Origin: Paraburkholderia aromaticivorans
Lineage (GTDB): Bacteria; Pseudomonadota; Gammaproteobacteria; Burkholderiales; Burkholderiaceae
DNA length: 64,000 bases
Direction of reading: 5' to 3'
Assembly (NCBI RefSeq): GCF_012689525.1
Contig: NZ_CP051514.1
Span: 2,356,001-2,420,000 of the forward strand
Part shown: one piece after another, positions 23,776-32,527 of the stretch
Layout: each line of letters starts with the position of its first letter
Numbering within the stretch: the first letter of the stretch is position 1
Made by a program: the position numbers and the translations under genes
Notes under the pieces: model-generated
Seen by the model: only the letters and a program-made list of their open reading frames with translations
Database searches by the model: none
Told to the model about the DNA's origin: nothing

Positions 23776-23826
23776 GTCTTCCATTCCATTTCTGTTTCAT
23801 CCATCTATTTTTCCCGGAGTCTCATT

Positions 23827-24756
23827 ATGTCCAGAAACATTGCTGATGTTGCATCGAACGTCATGCTGTGCAGCCTGAGCGTTTCCGCCTGGAAAGCCCG
23901 CAAGTTCGACGACCAGATCACGGCTGAAGTCGACCGGACCCACAAGGTCGCGGACGCAGGCCGTTACAACAAGCGCCTTCTGCTAAGAGGTGCAGAGAGC
24001 TACAACGAGGTGACACGCATCGAAGGTGAAATGCGGCGTTACTGGGAGAAGTTCACGCTCTATTACAGGCAGGACGCGGTGCGTCTGCTGCCCACCCTGA
24101 TGTACATGGATTTCGTGGAGGAGTTGCGTCGTCTTCGCGAGAAGTTTGATTCGGCCGTCAAGGTCTTCCTGACGGATTATCCGAACCTCATGGAGGCGGC
24201 GCGCACGTCTGAAACGCTCGGGCCTTTGTTCCGGGAGGAGGACTACCCGACCGATACTCAACTTCGCCTGAAATTCGGCGTGCGCCTCACGATCCTGCCG
24301 TTCCCGAACGCAGAGCAGTTTGGCGTTTCGCTGCCTGAGGATGTGCTCACGGCGCTGAAATCGGATATTGACAAACATGTCGAGTTTTCGATCAAAGCGG
24401 CGAACCGCGATATCGTTGGCCGTCTGTACGAGGCGGTCTCGAAGCTCGCGTCGACGCTGTACGTCAACGAGAGTCCGCGGCTCGATGTGGCGAACAATGT
24501 TCGCGCGTTGTGCGAGCTCTTGGCGAAACTGAACTTCAGCGGAGACCCCGAGCTCAACCGGATTCTCGATGAAGCCCAGCGTCACTTGGGTAGCCTCTCG
24601 GGCGCACATCTGAAGGACTCGCCGTATTTGCGATCGCAAGCTGCTGCTAAGGCATCCGAGATCGAAAGCATGATGGCGGCTTTCATGGGTTCGACTCCGG
24701 CACCGGTGTACACCGCCGCACCGGTTGCGACGCCGCAACTGCGCCTCGTCGCCTGA
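23827..24756 (+). CDS. DUF3150-like protein
   Basis: ATG 23827 (CCCGGAGTCTCATT before it) gives 309 residues. The opening (NVMLCSLSVSAWKARKFDDQ) and the position between a MoxR ATPase and a VWA protein fit the DUF3150 family of phages and conjugative elements. The protein is helical and charged, with a Pro/Ala-rich tail. No catalytic motif is visible. It probably forms a complex with its two neighbours. The next start lies 7 bases after its stop. Confidence 0.7.
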   Translation: MSRNIADVASNVMLCSLSVSAWKARKFDDQITAEVDRTHKVADAGRYNKRLLLRGAESYNEVTRIEGEMRRYWEKFTLYYRQDAVRLLPTLMYMDFVEELRRLREKFDSAVKVFLTDYPNLMEAARTSETLGPLFREEDYPTDTQLRLKFGVRLTILPFPNAEQFGVSLPEDVLTALKSDIDKHVEFSIKAANRDIVGRLYEAVSKLASTLYVNESPRLDVANNVRALCELLAKLNFSGDPELNRILDEAQRHLGSLSGAHLKDSPYLRSQAAAKASEIESMMAAFMGSTPAPVYTAAPVATPQLRLVA

Positions 24757-24763
24757 GGTCGCC

Positions 24764-26050
24764 ATGGATCCGCGCGTAGCCAAAGCGCGGCGTTCGCTCG
24801 TTATGGACCGCCGCTATCGTTTCTTCGCGACGCTCCTCATGATGTTCAAAATTGTCGAAGATCCGACCTGCAAGACATTCTGGGTCGACGGGATCAGCCT
24901 GGGCTACAACCCGGCGTATCTCGGGATGCTGGATGATGATGAGTTGAAGGGGGTGCTCGCGCACGAAACTCTCCACCCTGCACTGGGACACATCTTCCGC
25001 ATGGAAGGGCGTGATCCAGACATCGCGAACCGGGCTGCTGACTATCCCATTAACCTTTACGTGCTCGCATCGGGTTTGAAGCTACCCAAAGGTGTGTTGA
25101 TCGATCCGTCATACAACGGGTCGCTTGAGGAGAACTATGCACGGTTGATGCGGGAGCGCGAACAGGAGCAGAAGAAGCAGTCCGCGCCCCAGCAGCAACA
25201 GCAGAAGGGCTCCCGTCAGGCTCAGGGGGCGGGCCAGGGCCAGGATCAGCAGCAAGGTCGGGATCAAGGTCAGGCTACGCCTGCCAGCGGCCAGAAGCGT
25301 GACCAGACCGGCGTCGCAGATAATCGCGCCGACGGTCAGGGCGAGCCCCAGCATGGGGAGTTTGATCCTGGTTGTGGCGAGGTTCGCCCCTATCCCGGTG
25401 AGCACGCTGCCAATGCGGAAGCAAAGTGGAAGGTTGCCGTGATGCAAGCCGCTAAAGCTGCCCGGATGGTCGGGCAGGCGCCCGGCTGGCTGGAAGGTGC
25501 TCTCCAAGGAATCGCAGAGCCGGCAGTCGAGTGGCGTTCCCTGCTGATGCGATTTGCGCAGGATGCCGCTTCGACCGACTACACGTTTGCCCGGCCGAAC
25601 AGGCGTTACCTGCATATGGGCATGTACCTGCCATCGCTCCATGCGCCCGCCCTCGAGGATGCTGTCTTTGTACGGGATTCGAGTGGGTCGCTGTGGTCCG
25701 AGACGCAAGCGCAATTCGATGCAGAGATCGTGAACGTGTACGAGACGTTGCAGCCCAGGCGCCTTGTCGTGATGGATTGCGACACGGCGGTCTCGCAGGT
25801 TCAGATTTTCGAGCGGGGTGACCCAATCGAGCTGAAGCCTGTGCGTGGCGGCGGCGGTACCAGTTTCGTCGCCCCGTTCATTCGAGTCGGCGAGGAGGCG
25901 ATCACCCCGGCTTTTCTGGTCTACCTGACCGACATGGAGGGCACGTTCCCCGCGGACGATCCGGGCTACCCGGTTCTCTGGGCCTCGACCACGAAACTGG
26001 ACCGCGCCCGCGTGGCACCGTTCGGCGAAACGATCGAGGTCATTGTCTGA
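24764..26050 (+). CDS. VWA-domain protein with HExxH metallopeptidase-like N-terminus
   Basis: A 428-residue protein. The N-terminal domain carries H67-E-T-L-H71, the zinc-peptidase motif of the DUF2201 type. A Gln/Gly-rich linker (about residues 125-185) follows, then a C-terminal VWA-like domain with VFVRDSSGSLWSE, whose D-x-S-x-S matches a MIDAS metal site. This is the partner type of MoxR ATPases. ATG 24764 is the first start after the preceding stop; GAGGTCGCC is a fair ribosome site. Confidence 0.85.
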   Translation: MDPRVAKARRSLVMDRRYRFFATLLMMFKIVEDPTCKTFWVDGISLGYNPAYLGMLDDDELKGVLAHETLHPALGHIFRMEGRDPDIANRAADYPINLYVLASGLKLPKGVLIDPSYNGSLEENYARLMREREQEQKKQSAPQQQQQKGSRQAQGAGQGQDQQQGRDQGQATPASGQKRDQTGVADNRADGQGEPQHGEFDPGCGEVRPYPGEHAANAEAKWKVAVMQAAKAARMVGQAPGWLEGALQGIAEPAVEWRSLLMRFAQDAASTDYTFARPNRRYLHMGMYLPSLHAPALEDAVFVRDSSGSLWSETQAQFDAEIVNVYETLQPRRLVVMDCDTAVSQVQIFERGDPIELKPVRGGGGTSFVAPFIRVGEEAITPAFLVYLTDMEGTFPADDPGYPVLWASTTKLDRARVAPFGETIEVIV

Positions 26051-26071
26051 CGCGCTCACCCTGTTCAACCA

Positions 26072-26103
26072 ACCCCGACCGTCACTGACGGCCGGGGTTT
26101 TTC
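26072..26103 (+). terminator. Rho-independent terminator after the MoxR-VWA module
   Basis: ACCCCGACCGTCA pairs with TGACGGCCGGGGT (one G-U/A-C imperfect position) around a short loop and is followed by TTTTTCC. Confidence 0.85.
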
Positions 26104-26116
26104 CGTTTACGGGAGG

Positions 26117-26178
26117 GGTCGTACATCCAGATGTACGACCAAATGAAGAATGACGGCACCGATTTGTCGTCATTCCGC
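26117..26178 (+). repeat. Palindromic element upstream of the conjugation operon (copy 1)
   Basis: Two adjacent inverted repeats: a perfect 10-bp pair GGTCGTACAT and ATGTACGACC around CCAG, then GAATGACGGC and GTCGTCATTC around an 8-base loop. The word AAATGAAGAATGACG and the general layout recur at 43474-43535. It lies about 170 bases before trbB, where a promoter and operator would be expected. Confidence 0.6.
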
Positions 26179-26344
26179 GAGTCTCGTTACATCTGTAGGC
26201 AAAACGAAACAGAAACTGCTTAGAAAACGAGCACACAGAGAGCGGGGCGCGGACCCGATCATCCGCGCGGGGGGGCCGGAAAGATAGCGAATTTGGCGCA
26301 CCATTCGCAGACGTGTTCATCCAGAGAAACACCAGAATTTATGG

Positions 26345-27400
26345 ATGAGCACAACCACCACTGTCGCCGACGACTTCCTGAAAGTGCAGCCCCTGACCGC
26401 GGCGGCGCTTGCGATGTTTCTGGAGTCGCTGTCTCCGCTGAAGCGGGAGATTGAATCGCACGACATTGCGGAAATCATGATCAATGACTTCCGCAACGTC
26501 TGGATCGAGCACCGGGGCTCAATGCATCGGCTGGATCTGCAACTGGACTACGCGAAGCTTAACGGCGCGATTTTGTCGCTGGCGTCGTCCGTCGACAAGT
26601 CGGCTTTCGCAGGCACCGACCAGGGGATTATCAACGCGGGTCATAAAGGCCTGCGTGTTGCGGCTGTGATGCAACCGACCGCAATCGATGGCCACGCACT
26701 TTCGATCCGCAAGCACAGGGAAACCACCATGTCCCTGAAGGACTATGTAACTCGCGGGGCGTTCTCTCGCGTGCATGCGCGCCCGGAGCACAGCAACGAC
26801 ACCCTTTTCCCGGCGGGTGCTGAGAACGAAGTCCTGATGGAATCACTCGCGGCACTGGTGCGGGCGCGCAAAAACATCCTGGTAGCGGGCGGTACGTCCA
26901 CCGGAAAGACGACGTTCCTGAACGCCATGATCGCGGAAGTCCCGGACGATCAGCGGGTCATCACGATCGAAGACACGCAGGAACTGAAGCTGATGGTTCC
27001 CAATCGGGTCCGGCTGCTCTCTAACGAAGACAAGAAGGTCACGGCTCGCGCACTGGTTGCGCTCTGTCTGCGGTTTCGCCCCGATCGGATCATCGTGGGC
27101 GAAGTCCGGGGTGGCGAGGCGTACGACCTGCTGCAGGCCCTGAACACGGGCCATGACGGCGGTCTGGCATCGATTCACGCCAATACGGCACGGATGGCCC
27201 TCGGCCGCCTCGAAAGTCTCGCGATGCTGGGCATTCCCGGGGGCGCCTCATGGGACCTGCGGGACATGCGAAAGAACATAGCCGACTGCTTTAACTATGT
27301 CGTGCATCTGAAGCGCACGGGAGAGCTTCGACACGTTTCAGAAATCGTTGAAATCCAAGGCTTTCAGGACAACGACTATATGTTCAACCGGGTCTTTTAA
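26345..27400 (+). CDS. trbB: VirB11/TrbB-type secretion ATPase
   Basis: A 351-residue traffic ATPase of the type IV secretion machine. It has Walker A GGTSTGKTT at about 181-189, the Asp box VITIEDTQEL, the Walker B region RIIVGEVRGGEAYDLLQAL and the His box GLASIHANTA. These hexamers power pilus assembly and substrate transfer at the inner membrane. Length is near normal for TrbB/VirB11. It is the first gene of the conjugation operon, with trbC 13 bases later. Confidence 0.92.
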   Translation: MSTTTTVADDFLKVQPLTAAALAMFLESLSPLKREIESHDIAEIMINDFRNVWIEHRGSMHRLDLQLDYAKLNGAILSLASSVDKSAFAGTDQGIINAGHKGLRVAAVMQPTAIDGHALSIRKHRETTMSLKDYVTRGAFSRVHARPEHSNDTLFPAGAENEVLMESLAALVRARKNILVAGGTSTGKTTFLNAMIAEVPDDQRVITIEDTQELKLMVPNRVRLLSNEDKKVTARALVALCLRFRPDRIIVGEVRGGEAYDLLQALNTGHDGGLASIHANTARMALGRLESLAMLGIPGGASWDLRDMRKNIADCFNYVVHLKRTGELRHVSEIVEIQGFQDNDYMFNRVF

Positions 27401-27413
27401 AGGGAAAAGACAA

Positions 27414-27779
27414 ATGAAACCGTTGAAAAACGCGTTGCGCTCGCTATATCGCAATTACCTCTCGCCGAAGGAACTCGTCACGACACTCGTCGCACTCGTC
27501 CTTTCGTTCCTCTCGCCACTATCGATGGCCGACAGTTCATCGACCAACATCTCTGACCTGAGCACGGCCTCCGGCATCATCTGCATGATCTCCGACTACA
27601 TCAGCGGTCCGTGGCTGTATGGCATCGGGATCGTTCTGATCATCGTCGGCGCCGTGGCGATCTCCTCGTCGGAAAGCAGCATCTCGAAGATGATTTCGAC
27701 CGTCTTCGTCGGCCTCGGTATCGCGGCCTGCGCGGTCAACATCGTGAAAAACCACCTCGGTTTGAGCTACACCTGCTGA
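27414..27779 (+). CDS. trbC: VirB2/TrbC-type pilin precursor
   Basis: ATG 27414 after AAAGGGAAAAG gives 121 residues. A long basic start (KNALRSLYRNYLSPKELV) leads into a signal-like hydrophobic stretch (LVALVLSFLSPLSMA), then two membrane segments (LYGIGIVLIIVGAVAIS and MISTVFVGLGIAACAV), the layout of TrbC/VirB2 pilins. The processed form would be around 80 residues. The order trbB-C-D-E supports the call. Confidence 0.8.
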   Translation: MKPLKNALRSLYRNYLSPKELVTTLVALVLSFLSPLSMADSSSTNISDLSTASGIICMISDYISGPWLYGIGIVLIIVGAVAISSSESSISKMISTVFVGLGIAACAVNIVKNHLGLSYTC

Positions 27780-27788
27780 TCGACTCCC

Positions 27789-28109
27789 ATGGCATCGCAC
27801 CGAAAACCAGTCAAGGTTAGCCGTTCGCTCTCGTTGCCTCGCCAGATGGGCGGCGCCGATCGCGGGCTCGCTATCGCGAGCGGCATGGTCACGCTGCTCC
27901 TTTGCTATAGCTTTATGACACCCGCGTTTTTCCCGGTGGGCTTCGTCGGTCACTGGTTCCTTCGCTGGCTGTCGCAGAAAGACCCGTGGTGGCGGGAAAT
28001 CATGCTCGTCTACAACCGCTATCCGGACATCTACGAGCCCATGCCCACCACAAAATTCGCGGCCCGCTTCCGGCGCCCGTATGGCTTCGACCAGGATCTC
28101 TCTTGCTAA
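27789..28109 (+). CDS. trbD: VirB3/TrbD-type membrane protein
   Basis: A 106-residue inner-membrane protein, basic at the start (RKPVKVSRSLSLPRQMGG) with hydrophobic segments (AIASGMVTLLLCYSFM, FFPVGFVGHWFLRW). It lies between the pilin and the VirB4 gene, as in Trb operons, and overlaps trbE by 29 bases if trbE starts at 28081. Confidence 0.8.
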   Translation: MASHRKPVKVSRSLSLPRQMGGADRGLAIASGMVTLLLCYSFMTPAFFPVGFVGHWFLRWLSQKDPWWREIMLVYNRYPDIYEPMPTTKFAARFRRPYGFDQDLSC

Positions 28110-30591
28110 CGTTGGCCGCCAAATGCAGAAAAAACCAAGGATTACGACCCGTTCGATTCAGGAAGTTGCGCCGTGGGCAACCATGGTCACGCCCGAGCTC
28201 ATTTTCGACAAGGATGGGTCGTTGCTCACGCAATTCGTCTTCGATGGAATCGATGCGGACAGTCCGAATCTGAGCGATATCTCTTCCGTGCGTGACAACC
28301 TTGACCACGCCTGCAAGAATTTTGACCATCGCATCACGGCATGGTGGCGCCTGTCACACCGTCGCATCAAGACCCAGCTGGAGGGGGACTTTCATTCAGC
28401 GGCCGACGCGCGTATTGACGCGATCAACCAGCAGACCCTTTCGAGCGGCAAGTTCTTCAGGAACTCGCACTCGCTGGCGCTCGCGTACACGCCAGAGTCG
28501 GGCATCGACAAGATTTTCGAAAAGATCACCTACCACATGAAGGTTGGTGGAAAACCTGTCCCGCTCGCTATCCTCGAAACAGCCAAGGACATGCTGCTTG
28601 CGCGTAGTGCGCTCGCGTTTGACCTGACAAAGATGCAGGACGACATCAAGCGTTTCGAGTCGGTGCTCGACGCTTTCAAGGGGGGCGTGACACGCCTGAG
28701 GCTTAAACGCCTGGAGATGCAGGACATGATGGCGTTCCTGCACCAGACCGCGAACCCAAATGTGCCGCCACGTCGCGTTCGTTACCCTGTGACCATGCTC
28801 GATACACACCTCACGGAGACACAGGTCAACATCGGCGCGAATATGCTCGAGTTCAAGTCGGCGTATGGCTCCAGGTTTGCGCGCATCGTGAGCATCAAGG
28901 AGTGGCTGGGTTTTCAGGAGGCGGCGCTCGACATCCTCAACGAAGTAGATGCCGAGCTGGACGTGTGCGTGATGTTCCGGTTCCTGAACACCGGCCGCGC
29001 CGAAGCCTACATCAAGAAAATCCGGAACTTCTACAAGGTAGCAGCGTTCAACCCGTGGGCGATGATCAAGCAGTATTTCGCGAAGGAAGAGCAGCAGAAT
29101 GACAAGGGCCGTGAGCGTCTGGCCAACGAGGCCGAAAACGCGCTCGCGAAGCTTATGGCTGATGGTCAGCAGTATGGGTTCGCCAATATCTCGATTATTG
29201 TTTATGGTGACACGCAGCAGGAGTGCGACGACAAGACCCGCGAAGTAGTCGGGCGCGTCGGCAACGCAGGCTTCGGGGCGATTCTCGAAGAAAACAATAT
29301 GTTCGCGGCCTGGGCGTCGACGCTTCCTGGTCAGTGGAACCAGCAAAAGCGCCTCCAGTTCGTGGAGACACCGGCGATGTCGGACATCGCTCCGATTCGT
29401 GGCGTGCTCGACGGCGGAGACGTCAACGAATGGTTGACTTCCCAAGCCGGTAAGCGGGTAGGCGCACTCACGTGTCTGCCAACGCAGCACAAGACACTGC
29501 AGCGTCTGCACCTGCATCATCCGGGAGGCAAGTCGCACGCGCTCGTAATCGGGCCGATCGGCGCGGGTAAGTCGGTCTTTCTCAACTTCCTGCTCTCACA
29601 AGCTGGTCGCCATGGCGCTCGGCGAATCCGCTTCGACAAGGATCGCTCAACGCGCATTCCCACCGTGCTGGCGGGCGGTAAGTTCATCGACGTGACGGGG
29701 CGTTTCTCTGCGGCCACGTCGGTCAACCCGCTCTCGTTGCTCGAAGACAAAGATAACTTCACCTACGTCGCCGGCTGGGTGCAGATGGCGATCGAGGACG
29801 ACAACTTTACGTGCACGAAAACGCAGGAAAGTCAGATCTTCATGGCGGTTAAGACCCTCGGTGAAGGCTACGCCGAGGAAATGTGGCGTCTCTCGAACCT
29901 GATCACGCTGTTGCCGGTGGACCTGCGTGAGCGCCTGTCGGTCTGGACCGAGGGTGAGAAGAACGGCCGGTTCTTCGATCACGTTGAGGATGCCTTCGCG
30001 CTGTCAGACGATCTTTCGATCGAACTTGGTGATCTCTTCCAGAGTTACCCCGTGGCGGCCGCGCTCTTCATGGACTACGCCTTCTTCCGGATCTCCAAGT
30101 GGCTCACCGGCCGCTACACGATCATCGAAATCGAAGAGGGCGGTTTCTTCTTCCAGTACGAGCGGTTCTACAAGAGGCTGGAAATCTGGGCGGTGACGAT
30201 TCGCAAGCTGAACGCAACGCTTGTGATTGCGACCCAGTCGCTCAAACAGCTTGAGCGCATCAGGGACTTCGAGGTGTTGAAGGAGAACATCCCGAACATC
30301 TTCTACCTCCCGAACGCCGACGCGCGCAATAACAGGCACCTGTATTGCGAGGTTTTCGGGTTGACCGACAATCAGGTCAACATGATCTCGAACGCGGTTC
30401 CGAACCGCGATTATCTACTCGTCACGCCGACGCGGACTCGCATGCTGCAGGCGCAGTTTCCGCAGGAGACGCTGGCGTATCTCCGCTCTGATGGTCGCGC
30501 GCAGACCATCCTCGACAAGCATTACGAGTCGGGCGAACCGCACTGGCGCGAAAACTACGTTAATGAAATCTTGGCGCTCGATGGAGCGTAG
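28081..30591 (+). CDS. trbE: VirB4/TrbE-type secretion ATPase
   Basis: The 836-residue protein is the largest of the operon. The N-terminal domain contains the IQEVAPWATMV block. The ATPase domain has Walker A GPIGAGKSV at about residues 491-499 and a Walker B-like strand YTIIEIEEGG near 683, with Glu where Asp is usual. A conserved LVIATQSLKQLE motif follows. VirB4 proteins drive pilus assembly and are the hallmark of type IV secretion. The start could be 28081 or 28123; neither has a strong ribosome site. Confidence 0.93.
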   Translation: MASTRISLANVGRQMQKKPRITTRSIQEVAPWATMVTPELIFDKDGSLLTQFVFDGIDADSPNLSDISSVRDNLDHACKNFDHRITAWWRLSHRRIKTQLEGDFHSAADARIDAINQQTLSSGKFFRNSHSLALAYTPESGIDKIFEKITYHMKVGGKPVPLAILETAKDMLLARSALAFDLTKMQDDIKRFESVLDAFKGGVTRLRLKRLEMQDMMAFLHQTANPNVPPRRVRYPVTMLDTHLTETQVNIGANMLEFKSAYGSRFARIVSIKEWLGFQEAALDILNEVDAELDVCVMFRFLNTGRAEAYIKKIRNFYKVAAFNPWAMIKQYFAKEEQQNDKGRERLANEAENALAKLMADGQQYGFANISIIVYGDTQQECDDKTREVVGRVGNAGFGAILEENNMFAAWASTLPGQWNQQKRLQFVETPAMSDIAPIRGVLDGGDVNEWLTSQAGKRVGALTCLPTQHKTLQRLHLHHPGGKSHALVIGPIGAGKSVFLNFLLSQAGRHGARRIRFDKDRSTRIPTVLAGGKFIDVTGRFSAATSVNPLSLLEDKDNFTYVAGWVQMAIEDDNFTCTKTQESQIFMAVKTLGEGYAEEMWRLSNLITLLPVDLRERLSVWTEGEKNGRFFDHVEDAFALSDDLSIELGDLFQSYPVAAALFMDYAFFRISKWLTGRYTIIEIEEGGFFFQYERFYKRLEIWAVTIRKLNATLVIATQSLKQLERIRDFEVLKENIPNIFYLPNADARNNRHLYCEVFGLTDNQVNMISNAVPNRDYLLVTPTRTRMLQAQFPQETLAYLRSDGRAQTILDKHYESGEPHWRENYVNEILALDGA

Positions 30592-30601
30592 GGAGATAGA
30601 C

Positions 30602-31357
30602 ATGAAATTTCTCAACAAACGTCACGCGTTCGGCGCATTGGTCGCCCTGGTCCTGACGTTCGCCGCTCAGTCGACGTACGCACAATGGATCGTGTTCGAC
30701 CCGACGAACTTTGCCCAGAATGTCATCACTGCTGCGAAAGCCGTTCAGGGAGAGATCTATCAGGATACCAACATCGTCTACCAGTACCAGATGGAAGCGA
30801 ATCAACTCAAGCAGGCGACGGGGATCGATCCGACTGCCTTGCTGCAGCAATACTACTCGATCACCTCTGACATTACCTCGATGCAGAGCTATGTGACCAA
30901 TCTGCAGAGTCTCTATGGCCAGTTGCAAAGCGGCCAGGGATGGATCAACAAGGTGCAGGGCCTCGCCGCGTCGCAGGGCAAAACACCGCAGCAGTTCATT
31001 ACGGATCAGGCGACTCTGGCCAGTCAGGGCAATCAGCAGGCGATCAGCCTCTTCCAGAGCGGCAACAGCATTGCACAGCACCAGCAGCAATTGATGCAGC
31101 GCCGGCAACAGCTTCAGGACTCCATCGCAATGAATCCGACGCAGCAATCCACGGCGGAGGCGACGACGCACTACCTCGATATCGTTACGTCCCAGAACAA
31201 CGACCTGATCCAGCTACAAACGCAGGCCGCGCAACAGGCTGCTCAAAAGGCGGGGATCGAAGCGCAGCAGAAAAGTCAGGATGCGAAAACACTCCAGCAG
31301 CGACTCCAGGCTCAGCAGCTGGAGCTTTCGAATCTGGGCATTTCGACCACGAACTAA
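30602..31357 (+). CDS. trbJ: VirB5/TrbJ-type protein
   Basis: ATG 30602 (AGGGAGATAGAC before it) gives 251 residues with a signal peptide (ALVALVLTFAAQSTYAQ). The mature start VFDPTNFAQNVITAAKA is the mark of TrbJ/VirB5. The rest is coiled-coil, very rich in Gln. TrbJ is a minor pilus or entry-exclusion-linked component in the periplasm. Confidence 0.88.
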   Translation: MKFLNKRHAFGALVALVLTFAAQSTYAQWIVFDPTNFAQNVITAAKAVQGEIYQDTNIVYQYQMEANQLKQATGIDPTALLQQYYSITSDITSMQSYVTNLQSLYGQLQSGQGWINKVQGLAASQGKTPQQFITDQATLASQGNQQAISLFQSGNSIAQHQQQLMQRRQQLQDSIAMNPTQQSTAEATTHYLDIVTSQNNDLIQLQTQAAQQAAQKAGIEAQQKSQDAKTLQQRLQAQQLELSNLGISTTN

Positions 31358-31393
31358 GTTGAAGTCGACCTAGTCTCGACTCAGGAAACTGTC

Positions 31394-32455
31394 ATGCTGA
31401 AAGCCCGTACCTTCCTCTGCGCACTGGGCCTCATGCTGGTGATGGGGTTGCTTTTTTCGCCGGACGGCCGCGCGCAGGCTTCTGCAGCGGCAGGTAGCAC
31501 AGCTACCCCAGCGGCATCTGCCGACGGTGCAACTGGTGTCGGTTTTGCTATTACTCGCCAGGACGTCACGAACGCGTTCATTGCCATTAGCAATCAAGTG
31601 CAGCAGGTCTCCCAATCGATTATCGGCACTGCGGTAAGTACTACGTCGTCGCTGAATTTGGAGTCCGACAAAATCTCGGGCGGGCTCGCAGTTCTGGTTG
31701 TCGTATTAACCTTTGCCGAGTTTGCTGGGACGCACCACCCCGTGGGTGCGTGGGTGAAGGTGTTCATGAATCTGACGGTCCTGGGCATGTTTGCGACCGT
31801 CTACGTCGGCTACGCGACGGCAGCTCCGGGATTCTATAGCTGGTTCGTGACCCTTGCGAACGACTTGAATGGAGGACAGCCGACGATCCAGGCCTTAGGC
31901 AATGCCGCTGGTTCCGTGCTGCTTGGGATGAAGCACTCGACTGATGGGCTGGGCTTTACCGATCTCGCCAACGGCTCAAAAATTCTTACGATTGTCGTGA
32001 TCGACTTCGCCGCGGCATTTTGCTTCCTGATGATGTGCGTCTCTGGCGTCGTTTTCATGTATTACACGCTGGTTGGCGTCGTGCAGGCGGGAATTGGAAT
32101 CGTTTTCGGGAAGATTGCCATTGCGTTGGGTTTCCACCAGATGACCCGGAATTTCTTTGCGTCGTGGCTGTCGTTCATGATTCACGCGGGGATGTACACC
32201 GCCGTATCGGCCGCTATGAATGCGCTCGTGATCAAGACGTTCATCACCACGCTGCAAAGCAACACCCCATCCGGGACGCTCAATTTCTCCACCAGTTTTG
32301 CCTCGGTGATTGCCTTGACTGTCATATCGCTCTTCATCCTGCTCCTGTCGATGGAAATCCCAAAGATCGCAGGTATGTTCGGCTCGGGCGCATCTGGTGG
32401 CGCGAAGATCGTCAACAAAGCGGCCTCCGCCGCAACGATGCGTGCCCTTGGCTAA
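31394..32455 (+). CDS. trbL: VirB6/TrbL-type membrane protein, first copy
   Basis: 353 residues with a signal-like start (FLCALGLMLVMGLLFS) and about six membrane helices. The block GGLAVLVVVLTFAEFAGTHH and the later segment MYYTLVGVVQAGIGIVFGKI suit the VirB6/TrbL channel family. It is followed by a paralogue at 32528 with the same blocks in the same order. It is the polytopic inner-membrane part of the transfer channel. Confidence 0.82.
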   Translation: MLKARTFLCALGLMLVMGLLFSPDGRAQASAAAGSTATPAASADGATGVGFAITRQDVTNAFIAISNQVQQVSQSIIGTAVSTTSSLNLESDKISGGLAVLVVVLTFAEFAGTHHPVGAWVKVFMNLTVLGMFATVYVGYATAAPGFYSWFVTLANDLNGGQPTIQALGNAAGSVLLGMKHSTDGLGFTDLANGSKILTIVVIDFAAAFCFLMMCVSGVVFMYYTLVGVVQAGIGIVFGKIAIALGFHQMTRNFFASWLSFMIHAGMYTAVSAAMNALVIKTFITTLQSNTPSGTLNFSTSFASVIALTVISLFILLLSMEIPKIAGMFGSGASGGAKIVNKAASAATMRALG

Positions 32456-32527
32456 TATGGGGGCACAAAAAGTGGAAGCATCACCTCGCCCAAAAATGGC
32501 AGGGCACTCAGGACACTGGGGGGCCGC

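Noticed and set aside
25170..25330. Gln/Gly-rich repeats in the VWA protein as a DNA repeat
   Set aside because: It is an ordinary low-complexity linker between two domains.
26341..26344. ATG at 26341 as trbB start
   Set aside because: It is in another frame from trbB; the in-frame start is 26345.
28396..29538. Long minus-strand ORF, 380 codons
   Set aside because: It is a shadow of trbE; the plus-strand frame has all the VirB4 motifs.
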